Assembly: GCA_051453625.1 (NCBI GenBank)
Contig: JBOZIK010000001.1
Span: 246,544,842 to 246,608,841, forward strand
Length of the DNA stretch: 64,000 bases
From: Welwitschia mirabilis
Taxonomy: Eukaryota > Gnetophyta > Gnetopsida > Welwitschiales
Direction of reading: 5' to 3'
In this document: positions 47,501-59,189 of the stretch, piece by piece
Layout of the letters: every line of letters begins with the position of its first letter
Numbering within the stretch: the stretch's first letter is position 1
Position numbers and translations under genes: made by a program
Notes under the pieces: generated by a model
Database searches by the model: none
Seen by the model: only the letters and a program-made list of their open reading frames with translations
What the model was told of the DNA's origin: nothing

Positions 47501-47800
47501 AAAATGCTTCCTACTTAATCTATAAGGTCTAAGAAGACTTAAACTACCAAAAAATATAAAGAATCAAAAGGGAATACATAGAACATATCTTAATTAAATA
47601 AAGAAAATATAAATTTACATAATGTATTCCTTTGAAAGAGAAAACTAAGGCAATGAAACAATTAAAAGAAATGAAAAAGTCATAAGTTGAGTTGGAATCA
47701 AATATAGTTGAAAATAAGAAGACAAAGCATCAAAGAAAATAATGTAAATTGTTATAGGACTAACAAATATCTGAATATGTGGAAAACTAATGACTCACAA
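43868..47800 (+). other. Unrecognised region with decayed coding character
   Basis: The frame at 44202-44341 reads MKINFTSRREAFMKQKGNPS, then NKWIRFLEGILLKGISYLDL and YIICIKK, and reappears after the gap. Later frames include RWNKDDSIGSILSELHKNEG, DAIRYSQEEILRLGSTSFNI near 45520-45810 and HNGFEENS near 45900. These look like real but decayed protein sequence: varied composition, stops every 30-60 codons. I do not recognise the family. A pararetrovirus-like or non-LTR element is possible. No LTRs, polypurine tract or RT motif were found. Confidence 0.3.
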
Positions 47801-48640
47801 ATGGATGTATATTTATGTCATGTTCTTATCCCATTAATGAAGAATATGTTAAAATATTAGTAGATATTGTGACATTATTATAGTATATTATGAGTTATTA
47901 TTAGCTATATTTATGATGTAGGTTAGTTAAGTGGAGCTATGCTATAAAAAATAAAAGAGATTATAACAATTGAATAGGTTATGCAAAAGAAGGAATAATA
48001 AATTTTGTACCACTACACTTTAAATAGGAATATTAGAAGAGGCAAGAGGATCTTTTTAAGAGTCTTAAACAAAAGATGGCAAGCACATATGAGGTGAAGA
48101 GATCATAGTGGAATAATTTTAAAGTGATTTCCTTGGCTCCAGTGCTAATTGTAAAAACATAGGAGGGAGCTAATCATTGTATTTTCTTGATAAGTAAGAA
48201 AGATATGTTATTCTGAAAAGAATCTTCTTTTTTTAAAGTGTGTAATTTTGAAAATTTTCATGCTATATTTTCTTTTTCTTAATATTGATAATAGCTAGAG
48301 TTAATTTTAAGATAGGGTACCAATTAGGAATAATTGATGTAGGTAATCTAGCTATGTTATTTTATTTTATTTCTTTTATTTTTCCATACTCTATAAATTA
48401 TTGTATATAAGTGGATGTCTATCAGAACAACTTTTTACTAAGAATAATCATTCTTAACAAAGTATGTATCCTAATCGAAATTCTTTATTTGATTTAAAAC
48501 TAAAAAGAAACAAATTCTCCATATAAAAATACTTAATAATCAAAGTATGTGTGTAGATGTGATAATTTTGTTGTGTGTTTTCCTAGCATTCTATTAATAT
48601 AATACTCTTTTTAGGCATTTAATTTTTAATTAAATTATTG
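47801..48640. other. Unassigned sequence left of TK2
   Basis: It contains a purine run (ACATAGGAGGGAGCTAATC at about 48160) and a TATA-like CTATAAATTATTGTATATAAG near 48400, without a recognisable element around them. LTR homology with TK2's right LTR ends near 48640, so this is either the insertion flank or a foreign segment that truncated the LTR. Confidence 0.35.
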
Positions 48641-49759
48641 ACTTTTGACAATTTCATTGGTTCATTTATGATCTGTGGGTTCTCAAAATTTTCTACCTCA
48701 TTTAGTGATCTATGGAATACTCATTTCCATAAAACCATAAGAAATTAATATGTAATAAGAAGTATGAATAAGATATCAAAATCTAATTTCTTAATAAGAA
48801 TAACTTAGATTACAATCGCATACACTTCCCAAAATATTTTTCAAGGAGGTAACAGAACCTAAAACTTAGGATCAAGATTGAAAATTTATCAAGAACCAAA
48901 AAATAAACATCTCAACATCCTTAATATGGTTTACAACAAAAATTAACAAATAATAAAATCATTTATAAAGATGCATAAAAGAATAGGATCACTTGAGGAT
49001 GTAAGAATTAAATTAGACCATATAAAGATCTAAGTACTAATTAAGACGATACCTAAATTTGGTTGTAATATCTAAAGACATTAAGGTTCTTTTAATATTC
49101 TAAAGTTCTAAGGTTTTTCAAGCTATAACTTATTAATATTTAATAATAAAGGCTTTCTTAAAGATATAAAAATATGAGATGAAAGAATTTGTATTTATAG
49201 TAAGAGAGGTGGTCAAATGAAGAGACACGGGAATATAAAAAGACACCATCATGAGAAGATGCGGTAGTAATTTCATAATCTTAAATAATTTCATTGCCTA
49301 GCTAGTAGATGCATAATATTTCATCATAGCAATAACTTTTTTTTGAATAATAATAAAATAATAATAATAATAAATATGTCTATAAGAATTGAGTTCTTTA
49401 ACATAAGTAAGAAGAGAACAAGTTAGTCACAATATATAGTCTTTGCAAGTTTCAAAAAATAATTTGTAATAATAATTTCATAAATCAAGAAATAAATGGA
49501 AAATCTCAACAACATGTGACTACTTTTATCATGATAAGATAGAAGAGTTTAATTATAACTTAATCAACATATTATATTCAACAATAATATCCAAATAATA
49601 AAGATAAATTATTCATCTCCTCTACATATTTAGTGATTTATAATAAATCTTTTAGTCAATAATAAATTAGTTTAGATTATACTATTTAATTTATTATTAT
49701 TATAATATTAAAATAATCCTTAAACTAAATTCTAAAATATTTGAAAATGTGGGATGTGA
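48640..49759 (-). repeat. 3' LTR of TK2, partial
   Basis: It matches 55850-57768: TACCTCATTTAGTGATCTAT, AAGAATAACTTAGATTACAA, TAAAGATATAAAAATATGAG and AAAATGTGGGATGTGA at the end. The homology stops near 48640, while the sister LTR extends about 3 kb further, so this copy is truncated or interrupted. An (AAT)n run lies at 49344-49375. Confidence 0.8.
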
Positions 49760-50384
49760 AATCTCTCCACCGATTAAAAATTTCATCCTTAAAACTTTAA
49801 AAATGAAAGNNNNNNNNNNNNNNNNNNNNNNNNNNNNNNNNNNNNNNNNNNNNNNNNNNNNNNNNNNNNNNNNNNNNNNNNNNNNNNNNNNNNNNNNNNN
49901 NNNNNNNNNNNNNNNNNNNNNNNNNNNNNNNNNNNNNNNNNNNNNNNNNNNNNNNNNNNNNNNNNNNNNNNNNNNNNNNNNNNNNNNNNNNNNNNNNNNN
50001 NNNNNNNNNNNNNNNNNNNNNNNNNNNNNNNNNNNNNNNNNNNNNNNNNNNNNNNNNNNNNNNNNNNNNNNNNNNNNNNNNNNNNNNNNNNNNNNNNNNN
50101 NNNNNNNNNNNNNNNNNNNNNNNNNNNNNNNNNNNNNNNNNNNNNNNNNNNNNNNNNNNNNNNNNNNNNNNNNNNNNNNNNNNNNNNNNNNNNNNNNNNN
50201 NNNNNNNNNNNNNNNNNNNNNNNNNNNNNNNNNNNNNNNNNNNNNNNNNNNNNNNNNNNNNNNNNNNNNNNNNNNNNNNNNNNNNNNNNNNNNNNNNNNN
50301 NNNNNNNNNNNNNNNNNNNNNNNNNNNNNNNNNNNNNNTCTCCAGCTATTAAAAATTTCATCCTTGAAACTTTAAAAATGAAAA
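49760..50384. other. TK2 polypurine tract, gap and duplicated flank
   Basis: The minus strand has GGTGGAGAGATT next to the LTR, like TK1. The 46 bases 49764-49809 recur at 50339-50384 on the other side of 529 N. Confidence 0.7.
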
Positions 50385-50790
50385 ATGAGTTTTTCTTTGA
50401 TTAATATTTGTTTCTGCTTCCCAAGTTACTTCTCCTATATATTACTTTAACCATTGAGTTATGATTGTATCATACTAAACTTGAAAATATTATCCATAAT
50501 ATGTGCTAAAAATCACCACTAGAGATATGTAGATCTTTACAATCTTCATAAAGATTAGTTTTGCAATATAAAATGCAATTGATATCTTCATACATAACAT
50601 GAACCATGCCATCCTACTAAAGCACTTTATAATAAAAATGTAGAGCCATATTCCTCCTTCTTCATCTTTGATAAACTTACTACAAAATTCATGTTAAAAG
50701 GTTTTTCTTAGTTTCCTTCATACTGGAATTAGTTGATACACATCAACCTTTAGTTTTATACCATTTCCTTCAATTAATTTATACATCTAT
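50385..50790 (-). pseudogene. Chromodomain end and integrase fragment (TK2)
   Basis: At about 50390-50460 the minus strand reads GEVTWEAETNINQRKTHF, matching the end of plant chromodomains ('E-E-A-T-W-E-x-E-x-x-M-R-x-x-Y-P-x-L-F'). At 50640-50790 NFVVSLSKMKKEEYGS corresponds to 'M-D-F-V-x-x-L-P-x-x-x-x-x-x-D-S' at the start of the integrase core, with the catalytic Asp changed to Asn. The two lie too close together for a full integrase, so the intervening part is deleted. Confidence 0.7.
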
Positions 50791-52050
50791 CAACAAATCC
50801 ATGTACACATTTTTGCATGCTAGGACAATGATATAATCACTCTAAAAATTCATGCATCTTATTCTTACTTAAATGAATTTCCTAATCACCTTCATAATTC
50901 TAAACTTCATGGTAGCACTTCACAAGGAAAAGATTTCTTCACATGTAGATCCACCTTTGCATGCTAATGAGATAAAATTTCAACTGTATCTACTTCAAGT
51001 GCTAGATTATTTTCATTTGGTTGTGTAAATAATATTCATTTATGTTTTTGCTATTCTTAGTATTGCTTTCTTCTATTAGCTTTTTGTTTCTACTTACATC
51101 CTTAATGAAATTAGTTTCTACATCATTTAGATTATTTTCATTTTATTATTTGAAAAAAATTTATCCTTTACCATTTATTTTTGTAATCTCATTGACATTA
51201 CCTTCAACCTTAGTCATATCAACTTCTATCTTCATAGACTCGATGTTAACACAACCTTATCTTTTCTTTAATTTATTATCAACATCAATATATTCTTTTT
51301 ATAGCATGTGAGGCTCTTTGTTAACATTAGTATTTTCTTTTCCCATCTACATGCTATCATTGATATTTATAATTTTAGTATCATTGTTGATTTGCATATC
51401 TTTTATTCCTTTATCCATACTTCCAAGATAAAACTTCCTAAGAAAAGGCTTTATGTTACAAATCTTAGATGCTTGTGTATCCTTATCCATATTTATATTA
51501 ATTGATTACCCATTAGTAGTAATAGATATTTTCATTAAAACTTTATTAAGAATGTGATAAAACATGGCTCTAATAGAAATAGGCTCTGGATCTGACTAGA
51601 TGACATCTACTATACATTTGTTATAGTGCTTCCTATTTCTTCTTTTTAGGGAGATTTCTGATGTAATAAGATCCCTAATAAATAAAATAATTTACTTTCC
51701 TAAAATCATTAAGTTTATTATTTTTTGATGGTCTTGCAAATTTGCCTCTTCCTCCTATTATTTGAATCTGCATTCTTCCTTGTAATTGATGTGTTGTTAT
51801 AGTATTGACTATATCCATATTTATTTTACCTATTCTTCTAATCATTCCTGTATTTTGGTTGAATGGTTTCTTTCATAGTTATATTATTCTCTTTTATTAA
51901 GAAATTCTTCTTTTTGCTTTAAGATTTTTTTTCATGGTCCATGATTTCTTACTAATTCTAGTCTTCTCTAAGGTCTTTATAATGGCCTTCGATTTAAATA
52001 TTTAACTTGATTTTGAATTTTTGTATAGACCAGCTATAAATTTTCTAACT
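50791..52050 (-). other. TK2 internal region, pol position, unreadable
   Basis: This lies between integrase fragment and gag, where RNase H, RT and protease should be. I could not identify any of them with confidence; at 1.26 kb it is too short to hold all. Long + strand frames (51042-51311, 51308-51505) are hydrophobic antisense artefacts. Confidence 0.45.
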
Positions 52051-52535
52051 TTTACTTCTTCACTTTTTGCTAGTATGGGAACATATCTCAAAAGTTTCAT
52101 AGTTGTCTAAGATTATAAAACTTATTAACTTCACATTTATAAAAGATTTTGAGACATACCTACCTCTAAATCTTCTTTTAAATTATTCCCCTATCATATG
52201 TGTTGGAAATGATGATTGAAATTTTTGCATTCAATAATAATGCTACTCCTTTGATAATTTGATGGGTTGCTACTATTACCTTTTATTTAGCAGTAAAATT
52301 AAATAATTCTAATTTTCTTTTTATGAAAATCCATCATGCCTCTACATCTACTGCATTGTTGACATCTTCCAAGGTTAGATGGTTTATCCTCTTAAATTGC
52401 TTCATCATGTTCTTGAGATAATCATCATCTTTCCTATCATTGCTATGTTCATTAAGTTCATCCACTAGATTTTTAACTACATTACTAATGTTGAAATTTT
52501 AGTTGATTTGTTTTCTACTTTTCTTAGGTCCATGT
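52051..52535 (-). pseudogene. Gag remnant (TK2)
   Basis: The minus strand starts MDLRKVENKSTKISTLVM at about 52530 and continues, with frame changes, NLVDELNEHSNDRKDD, KNMMKQFKRINHLTLEDVNN, AVDVEA and KLELFNFTAK. It is collinear with the TK1 gag (MDLRRV, LVDGL, KVESWLIAI, IRLFNFTSE), showing that TK1 and TK2 share a family. The frame is broken repeatedly. Confidence 0.7.
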
Positions 52536-52599
52536 TAATCCTGTGAGGAAAAAACTACACATATCATAAATTTAATTTTTATATTAATGCTTATAGCTT

Positions 52600-52735
52600 T
52601 AATAGTAGTTATGCCAAGTGGAATTTCCATCTGCACTTTAACAATGGTTACCTAGTGAAATTATATGTTAAAAAATAGTTATGCCTAGTGAATTCGCAAA
52701 CTTGATAATAGTTATGCCCAATAACATAATCTTAT
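52600..52735. repeat. Short tandem motif between gag and primer site of TK2
   Basis: AGTTATGCCAAGTG, GGTTACCTAGTGAA, AGTTATGCCTAGTGAA and AGTTATGCCCAATAAC occur at roughly 35-bp spacing. The second copy is the most diverged. Confidence 0.6.
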
Positions 52736-52747
52736 GCTGTGATACCA
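52736..52747 (-). promoter_or_regulatory. Primer-binding site (iMet type) of TK2
   Basis: The minus strand reads TGGTATCACAGC, one mismatch from TGGTATCAGAGC, three bases from the LTR end at 52751. Same geometry as TK1. Confidence 0.8.
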
Positions 52748-52750
52748 AAA

Positions 52751-55700
52751 TATAAGACCTAAAATTTAACAATTAAAATTTGTTGATAATATAATACATG
52801 TAACCTTTGATAATATATAATATTTATACATAATAATGTTTAAATATCTCTACAAGATGGTATGACATGAATCATATAAATCATAGTTATGATATCTAGT
52901 ATATAAGAATTAACACATTGATCACTAAGGTGCTAGGAATAAATTTCATGTATAAAAATTTGATTTCTATTTTCACTTGGAATTGAACCCATAACCTCAC
53001 TATTTACATCCATAAGCTTTGGTTCCTACACCAATGATCTATTAGTTAAAATAAAAGGGCATGTGTCATCTAAATAGTAAGTTTAACAAGATCAAGTTTA
53101 GATGATTGAGAAAACCATATGAGTAGACATGCAATGTATGATGCATCAAACTTTATTCTTCACCTTTTGAGCAAGTTATACTTGTTTGTTAAAAAAAATT
53201 ATTATAGTAATAATTATGTTCTTAATAATAGGGAAACATCTCGTATTACTTAATAGAAGAGTGTAAAAGTGAATACAATGAACATGAGGCTAAGAACATT
53301 TTATTTTTCTCAACTCTATAATTGTTGTTATTAATGGTGCTTATAATGATAGCCTTCATCCATTGAAATGTCCTTTGATAGACCTATGTGAGCTCAATAA
53401 AAGCATCTTTACTATCCAAGATTTAAAATGTAATAGTATATATATCATGTTCTTAATAACTAGCAAGAATCATATCACCATTTACCTTTATGTCCTTCAT
53501 GAAAATGTACTCTTATTCATTTAACACTTGGTTAGATAGGAATCTTAGAGGATCTCGCTAGGACATTTAATATTTGAACATATTGCTAGTCTATTAATTT
53601 AAAACATCATTGATGAAGATTTTAAATAATGTTGATAAATGCTGATAAAACATTATTCCATTAGCTACTCAAGCTTTGTACTACTCTATGATAGGATTTC
53701 ACGTGCACTCTAATGGATCTTACAGATACTTTATCTCCTATTTAATACCATGTAGAGCTCATTGATGCTATTATTAATGATAATCCTTACCCTCCAAAAG
53801 TTTGTCAATCTATGGTAGAGTTGCACAATTACTTTATCAATTTTACATATGGTTCTATCCTCCTCATTAAATCATGAATTAAGAATATTAGTGATAAACT
53901 ACTAAGGCATGATAAAGAATCATTTAAGTATTGATATCACATATTATGATCATTTTAGTTGCTATTGTAATTACATAATAATTTGAAGATTTGATTTAAG
54001 TGTTATAACCTAGGTTAAGATTTTGGTAAGTAGAGAAGGATGGTGACCATAACACTCATAAACATATCATTTTCAATGAATGATTAAGAATTGTCTAAAG
54101 TTCATATGCTTTGTTACCTTATATGGCATGTAGTTTAATAAGTGGTACATCTACCACTATGATAATTGCATGATATCTTCTCAAGCAAGTTACTTTATTA
54201 TTTCCTAATGTTCTTTCTTTATCATATAACTTCCACCATCACCTTAAATTTTTGATATCATGATATATCATAAGGCAATTTATGAGTACATGTGTTATCC
54301 TTCTTAAGTTAACAACATCTACATCAAACCATAGTCTTTCATGTGGGGTCCTTTTTTCCATGCGGTATAATATATGTGCCCCTATAAAATCTATCTCTTT
54401 TAACAATGCTCCTCCTCATTACATAACTTATTTATGGTAGTAGCATACTAAAGGCTTTCATTTGTTATATTTTATCATCCATTTCACATTGGTATTGACT
54501 CTACTTTATGTGGCTTAGATTCATGTAATTCCAAAATCTATTCACATGTCATACATTATTTATTTATTATTATTCTATATGGTGGTACATAATTTGAGGT
54601 AGGGGATGCACATATCATTACACTAGACACATGTAGCTTTTATTATAACTCTTACAACTCCAATGATTATACATTACTATGATGAAGCCAAGGGATCCAC
54701 ATGGGGAAAAAACATAAAATTGGTAACTTTAATGATTTTAATAAAGTTTTTAGAATTGACAATTATTCTAATAGTACTATAAGCAATATGCTCAAATTCA
54801 ATGTAGTCTGAAAAAATATTTTTCCCCTTCTTCATGTCGTTTTCTCTTTGTGTAGTTTTTTATTCCAATACTTAACATTATTACATTACATTAAGCATAA
54901 AGATACTAATCATAAAAATTTTTAAGAGAGTTTCTTAGAATAAATCTTAATATTTGAGACTGAATTATTGGACTTTTATGTTCTTAATTGAATATCCTAA
55001 ATACCATGATTTTTATCATTGAAATACTTCGTTAACATAAGTAGTTTATCTCAACTACATTTTAGTAAAATATTTATCTATAAAACCTATTACTCCTTGA
55101 TGTATTTAATTCTATCTACGTAATTTATATTCTACTTGTTATTCTAACAAATGAGTATACATAACATCTAAATTTAAAGATATAATATTCTAGTTTTGAA
55201 CACCTTATAGTTGGACTATGGAAGTTTCAAAGAATTTGCAAGGGATGCATAAAACTAAATTGTTAATGTTCACACTTTTCTAGTAAAAAAGGATTTAAGA
55301 AAAAAAGAACATAACCTAAATTTTAAAGTATTCTTAAGACCAAAAATTATTACACCATTAAGGATTCAAGAATCATAATAGGATTATAAGTTCTACTTTA
55401 AAATAATTTCTCAACATAAATTGGAAAATATAATATTCTTTTCTCTATGCTCGCCTTGGTAGTTAATCTCTAGTTTTACCATCTATTCATATAAGAATAT
55501 GAAGTGAGAACCATAAAAATTTTCATATCTCCTACTAGGGTACAATCAATATAAGATAAATATTGAATGATTCCAAGTCTCAAGATAGATAAGGAAAGAA
55601 TCAAGAATTTGATCTTCTGGAAATGATATGAGAATAAATAATTTTTCTATAAATTTTTCACATATATATTTTTTAATTAACTCCTTTACCTTATTTAGTA

Positions 55701-57768
55701 ATCTATGGAGTCCACGACCTTATTTAATGACTTGTATATTTCTCATAATATTTTTTTATATATTCTCTTGCTCCACTCTTACTCCACTACCTCATTTAAC
55801 AATCTTTTAAGCCAGTATCACATTTAGTGGTGTGTGATTCTATCAATCCCACTACTCATTCAACAATCTATGAGTTCTCACATTCCATTACCTCATTTGG
55901 TGATCTATGAAATACTTATTTTTATCAGACCATAAGAAATCAAGATGCTATAAGCAGTATGAACAAGATATCAAAATGTAATTTCTCAATAAGAATAACT
56001 TGTATTACAATATTAAACATTTCCCCAAATATTTTCAAGAATATAATAAAAACTCTAACTCATGACCAAGATTGCAAATTTATTGAGAGATAGAAAAATG
56101 AACATATAAACATACTTAATATGATTATTAAAAAAATGAATAAACAACGTATCTACATATAAAGATGTATATAAGAATATAATCACTTGAGAATGCAATA
56201 ATTAAATGAGACCATACAAAGATGCAAGTACTAATTGAGGTCATATTTGAATTTAGTTATAATGTCTAATCACTTTAAGTTTTTTTTAAGATTTTAAATA
56301 TCTAATGTTTTCTANNNNNNNNNNNNNNNNNNNNNNNNNNNNNNNNNNNNNNNNNNNNNNNNNNNNNNNNNNNNNNNNNNNNNNNNNNNNNNNNNNNNNN
56401 NNNNNNNNNNNNNNNNNNNNNNNNNNNNNNNNNNNNNNNNNNNNNNNNNNNNNNNNNNNNNNNNNNNNNNNNNNNNNNNNNNNNNNNNNNNNNNNNNNNN
56501 NNNNNNNNNNNNNNNNNNNNNNNNNNNNNNNNNNNNNNNNNNNNNNNNNNNNNNNNNNNNNNNNNNNNNNNNNNNNNNNNNNNNNNNNNNNNNNNNNNNN
56601 NNNNNNNNNNNNNNNNNNNNNNNNNNNNNNNNNNNNNNNNNNNNNNNNNNNNNNNNNNNNNNNNNNNNNNNNNNNNNNNNNNNNNNNNNNNNNNNNNNNN
56701 NNNNNNNNNNNNNNNNNNNNNNNNNNNNNNNNNNNNNNNNNNNNNNNNNNNNNNNNNNNNNNNNNNNNNNNNNNNNNNNNNNNNNNNNNNNNNNNNNNNN
56801 NNNNNNNNNNNNNNNNNNNNNNNNNNNNNNNNNNNNNNNNNNNNNNNNNNNNNNNNNNNNNNNNNNNNNNNNNNNNNNNNNNNNNNNNNNNNNNNNNNNN
56901 NNNNNNNNNNNNNNNNNNNNNNNNNNNNNNNNNNNNNNNNNNNNNNNNNNNNNNNNNNNNNNNNNNNNNNNNNNNNNNNNNNNNNNNNNNNNNNNNNNNN
57001 NNNNNNNNNNNNNNNNNNNNNNNNNNNNNNNNNNNNNNNNNNNNNNNNNNNNNNNNNNNNNNNNNNNNNNNNNNNNNNNNNNNNNNNNNNNNNNGTTTTT
57101 TTTAAGATTTTAAAGATCTAATGTTTTCTAAGCTCCAAGTTTTAAGTCATTAAGATTCAACAGTAATGTCTTTCTTAAAGATATGAAAATATTAGGAGAA
57201 GGAAGTTTTATTTATAGTGAGAGGAGGTAGGAATATTAAAAGAGATAAGAATATGAAAAGACACCATCATCAGAAGAAGTAATGCTTTCATAATCTTAAA
57301 TCATTTCTTTGCTTAGTCACTGGGTGCATAATACTTCATCATAAAGGTAACTACTTATTTTGAAAAATAATAATAATTAAAAATATGCATGCAAGAATTA
57401 AGTTCTTGAACATAAGTAAAAAAAAGATAAGTTAATCACAATATATAGTCTTTTTAAATTCTAAAAATAATATTACTAATAGCTCCATAAATCAATAAAT
57501 AAATGCCAGAATTTCAATAGCATGCCATTACTATTATTATGATAAGAAAGATAAATTTAATTGTAACTTAATTAAGATGATATATTTAAGAATAATGTCC
57601 AGAGAATAAAGAGAAATTTTTCATCATCTATACATATGTATCCATTTATAATAAATCTTTTATCCTACAAGACATTAACTTAGACTGTATTATATAATTT
57701 TTCTTTTTATAATATTAAAATAATTCTTAGGATAAATTCTAAAACATTTCAAAATTCGGGATGTAATA
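52751..57768 (-). repeat. 5' LTR of TK2, long or with internal insertions
   Basis: On the minus strand it starts TATTACATCCCGAATTTTG (decayed TGTTACATCCCG) at 57768 and ends at the primer site. The span is about 5.0 kb including 779 N (56316-57094). The part 55850-57768 matches the 3' LTR; 52751-55850 has no counterpart in this window and may include another insertion. The 37 bases 56279-56315 recur at 57095-57131 around the gap. 'TCATTTAGTGATCTATG'-like phrases recur at about 55690, 55790 and 55895. Confidence 0.65.
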
Positions 57769-59189
57769 GCATAACTCATAATGAATTTGCTGCAAGATTA
57801 AAAAAAAAAAAAAGGATGTCAGAGGGAATCCTTATCTAATAGATCTATGAAACTTAATAAGAAGACAAAATTGTCCATTGATATATATAAAAGAGATTGC
57901 ATTTGAAAAAAAGCATTTTAATATGATCTTGAAAATAACTCATAATATTATGATTTTTGATAAGGCTTAAGAAATAGAAATAAATTAAGTCTAATCATAA
58001 TATTTTAAAAAATCTAGCTTTAATAGAAGAGCTCTTTGAAGAAGAAATCCTATTCATGCATTCCACAGCTATAGTGACATTGTCTAAAATATATCTTTTT
58101 TTTTTTTTACAAATCTACTTTTATCCTTCTTAATAAGATCATGGAAAAAGTTCTTTAACTTGTTAGCTATGGAGTTTATAATAATTTTATAGGAATAAGC
58201 TTGACTATGCTTGTATTTAGAATTTTCTTCAATTATTTATTATGAATAGATTTTAAGTAAAATTAATAAGAATTATTAATTATATATCTTTAAAAAATGA
58301 CTAAAAAATTTTATAGGGAGTCTATCTATACTTGATGCTTTTCCATCCTTTAATTACTGAAGAGCAATAGTGATCTCAACCTTTAGGGAGTGAGTATCAT
58401 TTAAAAATATAAATTTGTTAAAATGGGTAGTCTTAATAAAACAAAGATGTAAGATTTTCATGGAAATTAACCATTTCTTAGAGATACTAACCTAGTGAGA
58501 ATACACCTCTAAGAGGATGCATTCCTAAGTATTAAATAAGCCTCTATTTAAATGAATGTTATCCATTTAAAAGGTGGAAGAATTATTCTTTCCAAAGTAA
58601 GAAAAACAAGGAGAAGCCTACTCATTCATATAGAACTATAAAAGTTGAACTCAATGTTGTTGATCGAAAGACTCATAATGCTTAATTTGTCATAGCATAG
58701 ATTTAGTCAAGTTTAATAATAAAAATTCAGAGTATGTACCATTTCCCTCATTAGCTTTAGATTAATAAGTCTACATATAACAAATGAGTTCCACCTTATA
58801 ATCTTGATTGTTTTTATCTGAAAGCTTTTCAAAGTCCTTTATTAAGCATTAGACAATGGTAGAGGAATCATTCCACTAATTGATATAGGTATCAATATGT
58901 ATTAGAAATAAGTTTCAAAATAAAAGAATAAGATTGCATAGTAAGCTACTACATAAAAAGAAAATGTTAAAAACTAAGATATCCTGAGGATAGGATGATT
59001 TACTATAACTTTAAAGATATTAAGATATTAGAACATGATCAGATGATATCTAAGAATAATTTGATTAGATTGAAAAACTTTTTTAAGGTAAAAATAAACT
59101 AAATTATTTTAAGATAAGTAATCTTAGTTAGGGTAGAAAGAGATGTAGGAACTATGTATTCAAGTAGTATTACACATAAAGAAATCTAT
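57769..59189 (-). mobile_element. LINE L1-b, RT part, inverted relative to its 5' half
   Basis: Read on the minus strand from 59189, blocks of a plant L1 RT appear: VEITIALQ, LKDGKASSIDRLPIKFFSHF ('LK..KAPG.DG....FF..F'), SYKIIINSIANKLKNFFHDL ('YKI...I..NRL...L..LI'), FYINGQFC-like text, then FHRSIR-GFPLTSFFFFLIL ('R-x-I-R-Q-G-C-P-L-S-P-x-L-F-I-L'). The frame is cut at 57769 by TK2 before the YADD box. The 5 bp beside the AL1 LTR (59185-59189, minus strand ATAGA) pair with ATAGG at 21264-21268. The YADD and 3' parts were not found. Confidence 0.78.

Larger units (their letters stand above)
48640..57768 (-). mobile_element. Chromovirus TK2 (Ty3/gypsy), internally deleted
   Basis: A minus-strand element related to TK1: partial 3' LTR (about 48640-49759), polypurine tract, chromodomain end, integrase fragment, gag, tRNA-iMet-type primer site, and 5' LTR (52751-57768). 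The internal part is only about 3 kb including 529 N, so much of pol is missing. It is inserted into the RT of L1-b: the LINE frame breaks at 57769. Confidence 0.8.

Noticed and set aside
51042-51505. Two + strand hydrophobic frames
   Set aside because: They are antisense to the internal region of TK2 and are low-complexity Phe/Leu/Ser sequence.
56305-57105. Long frames across runs of N (also 24690, 49749, 59838, 61638, 6288)
   Set aside because: They are open only because N was read as unknown residues; the flanking codons are few.
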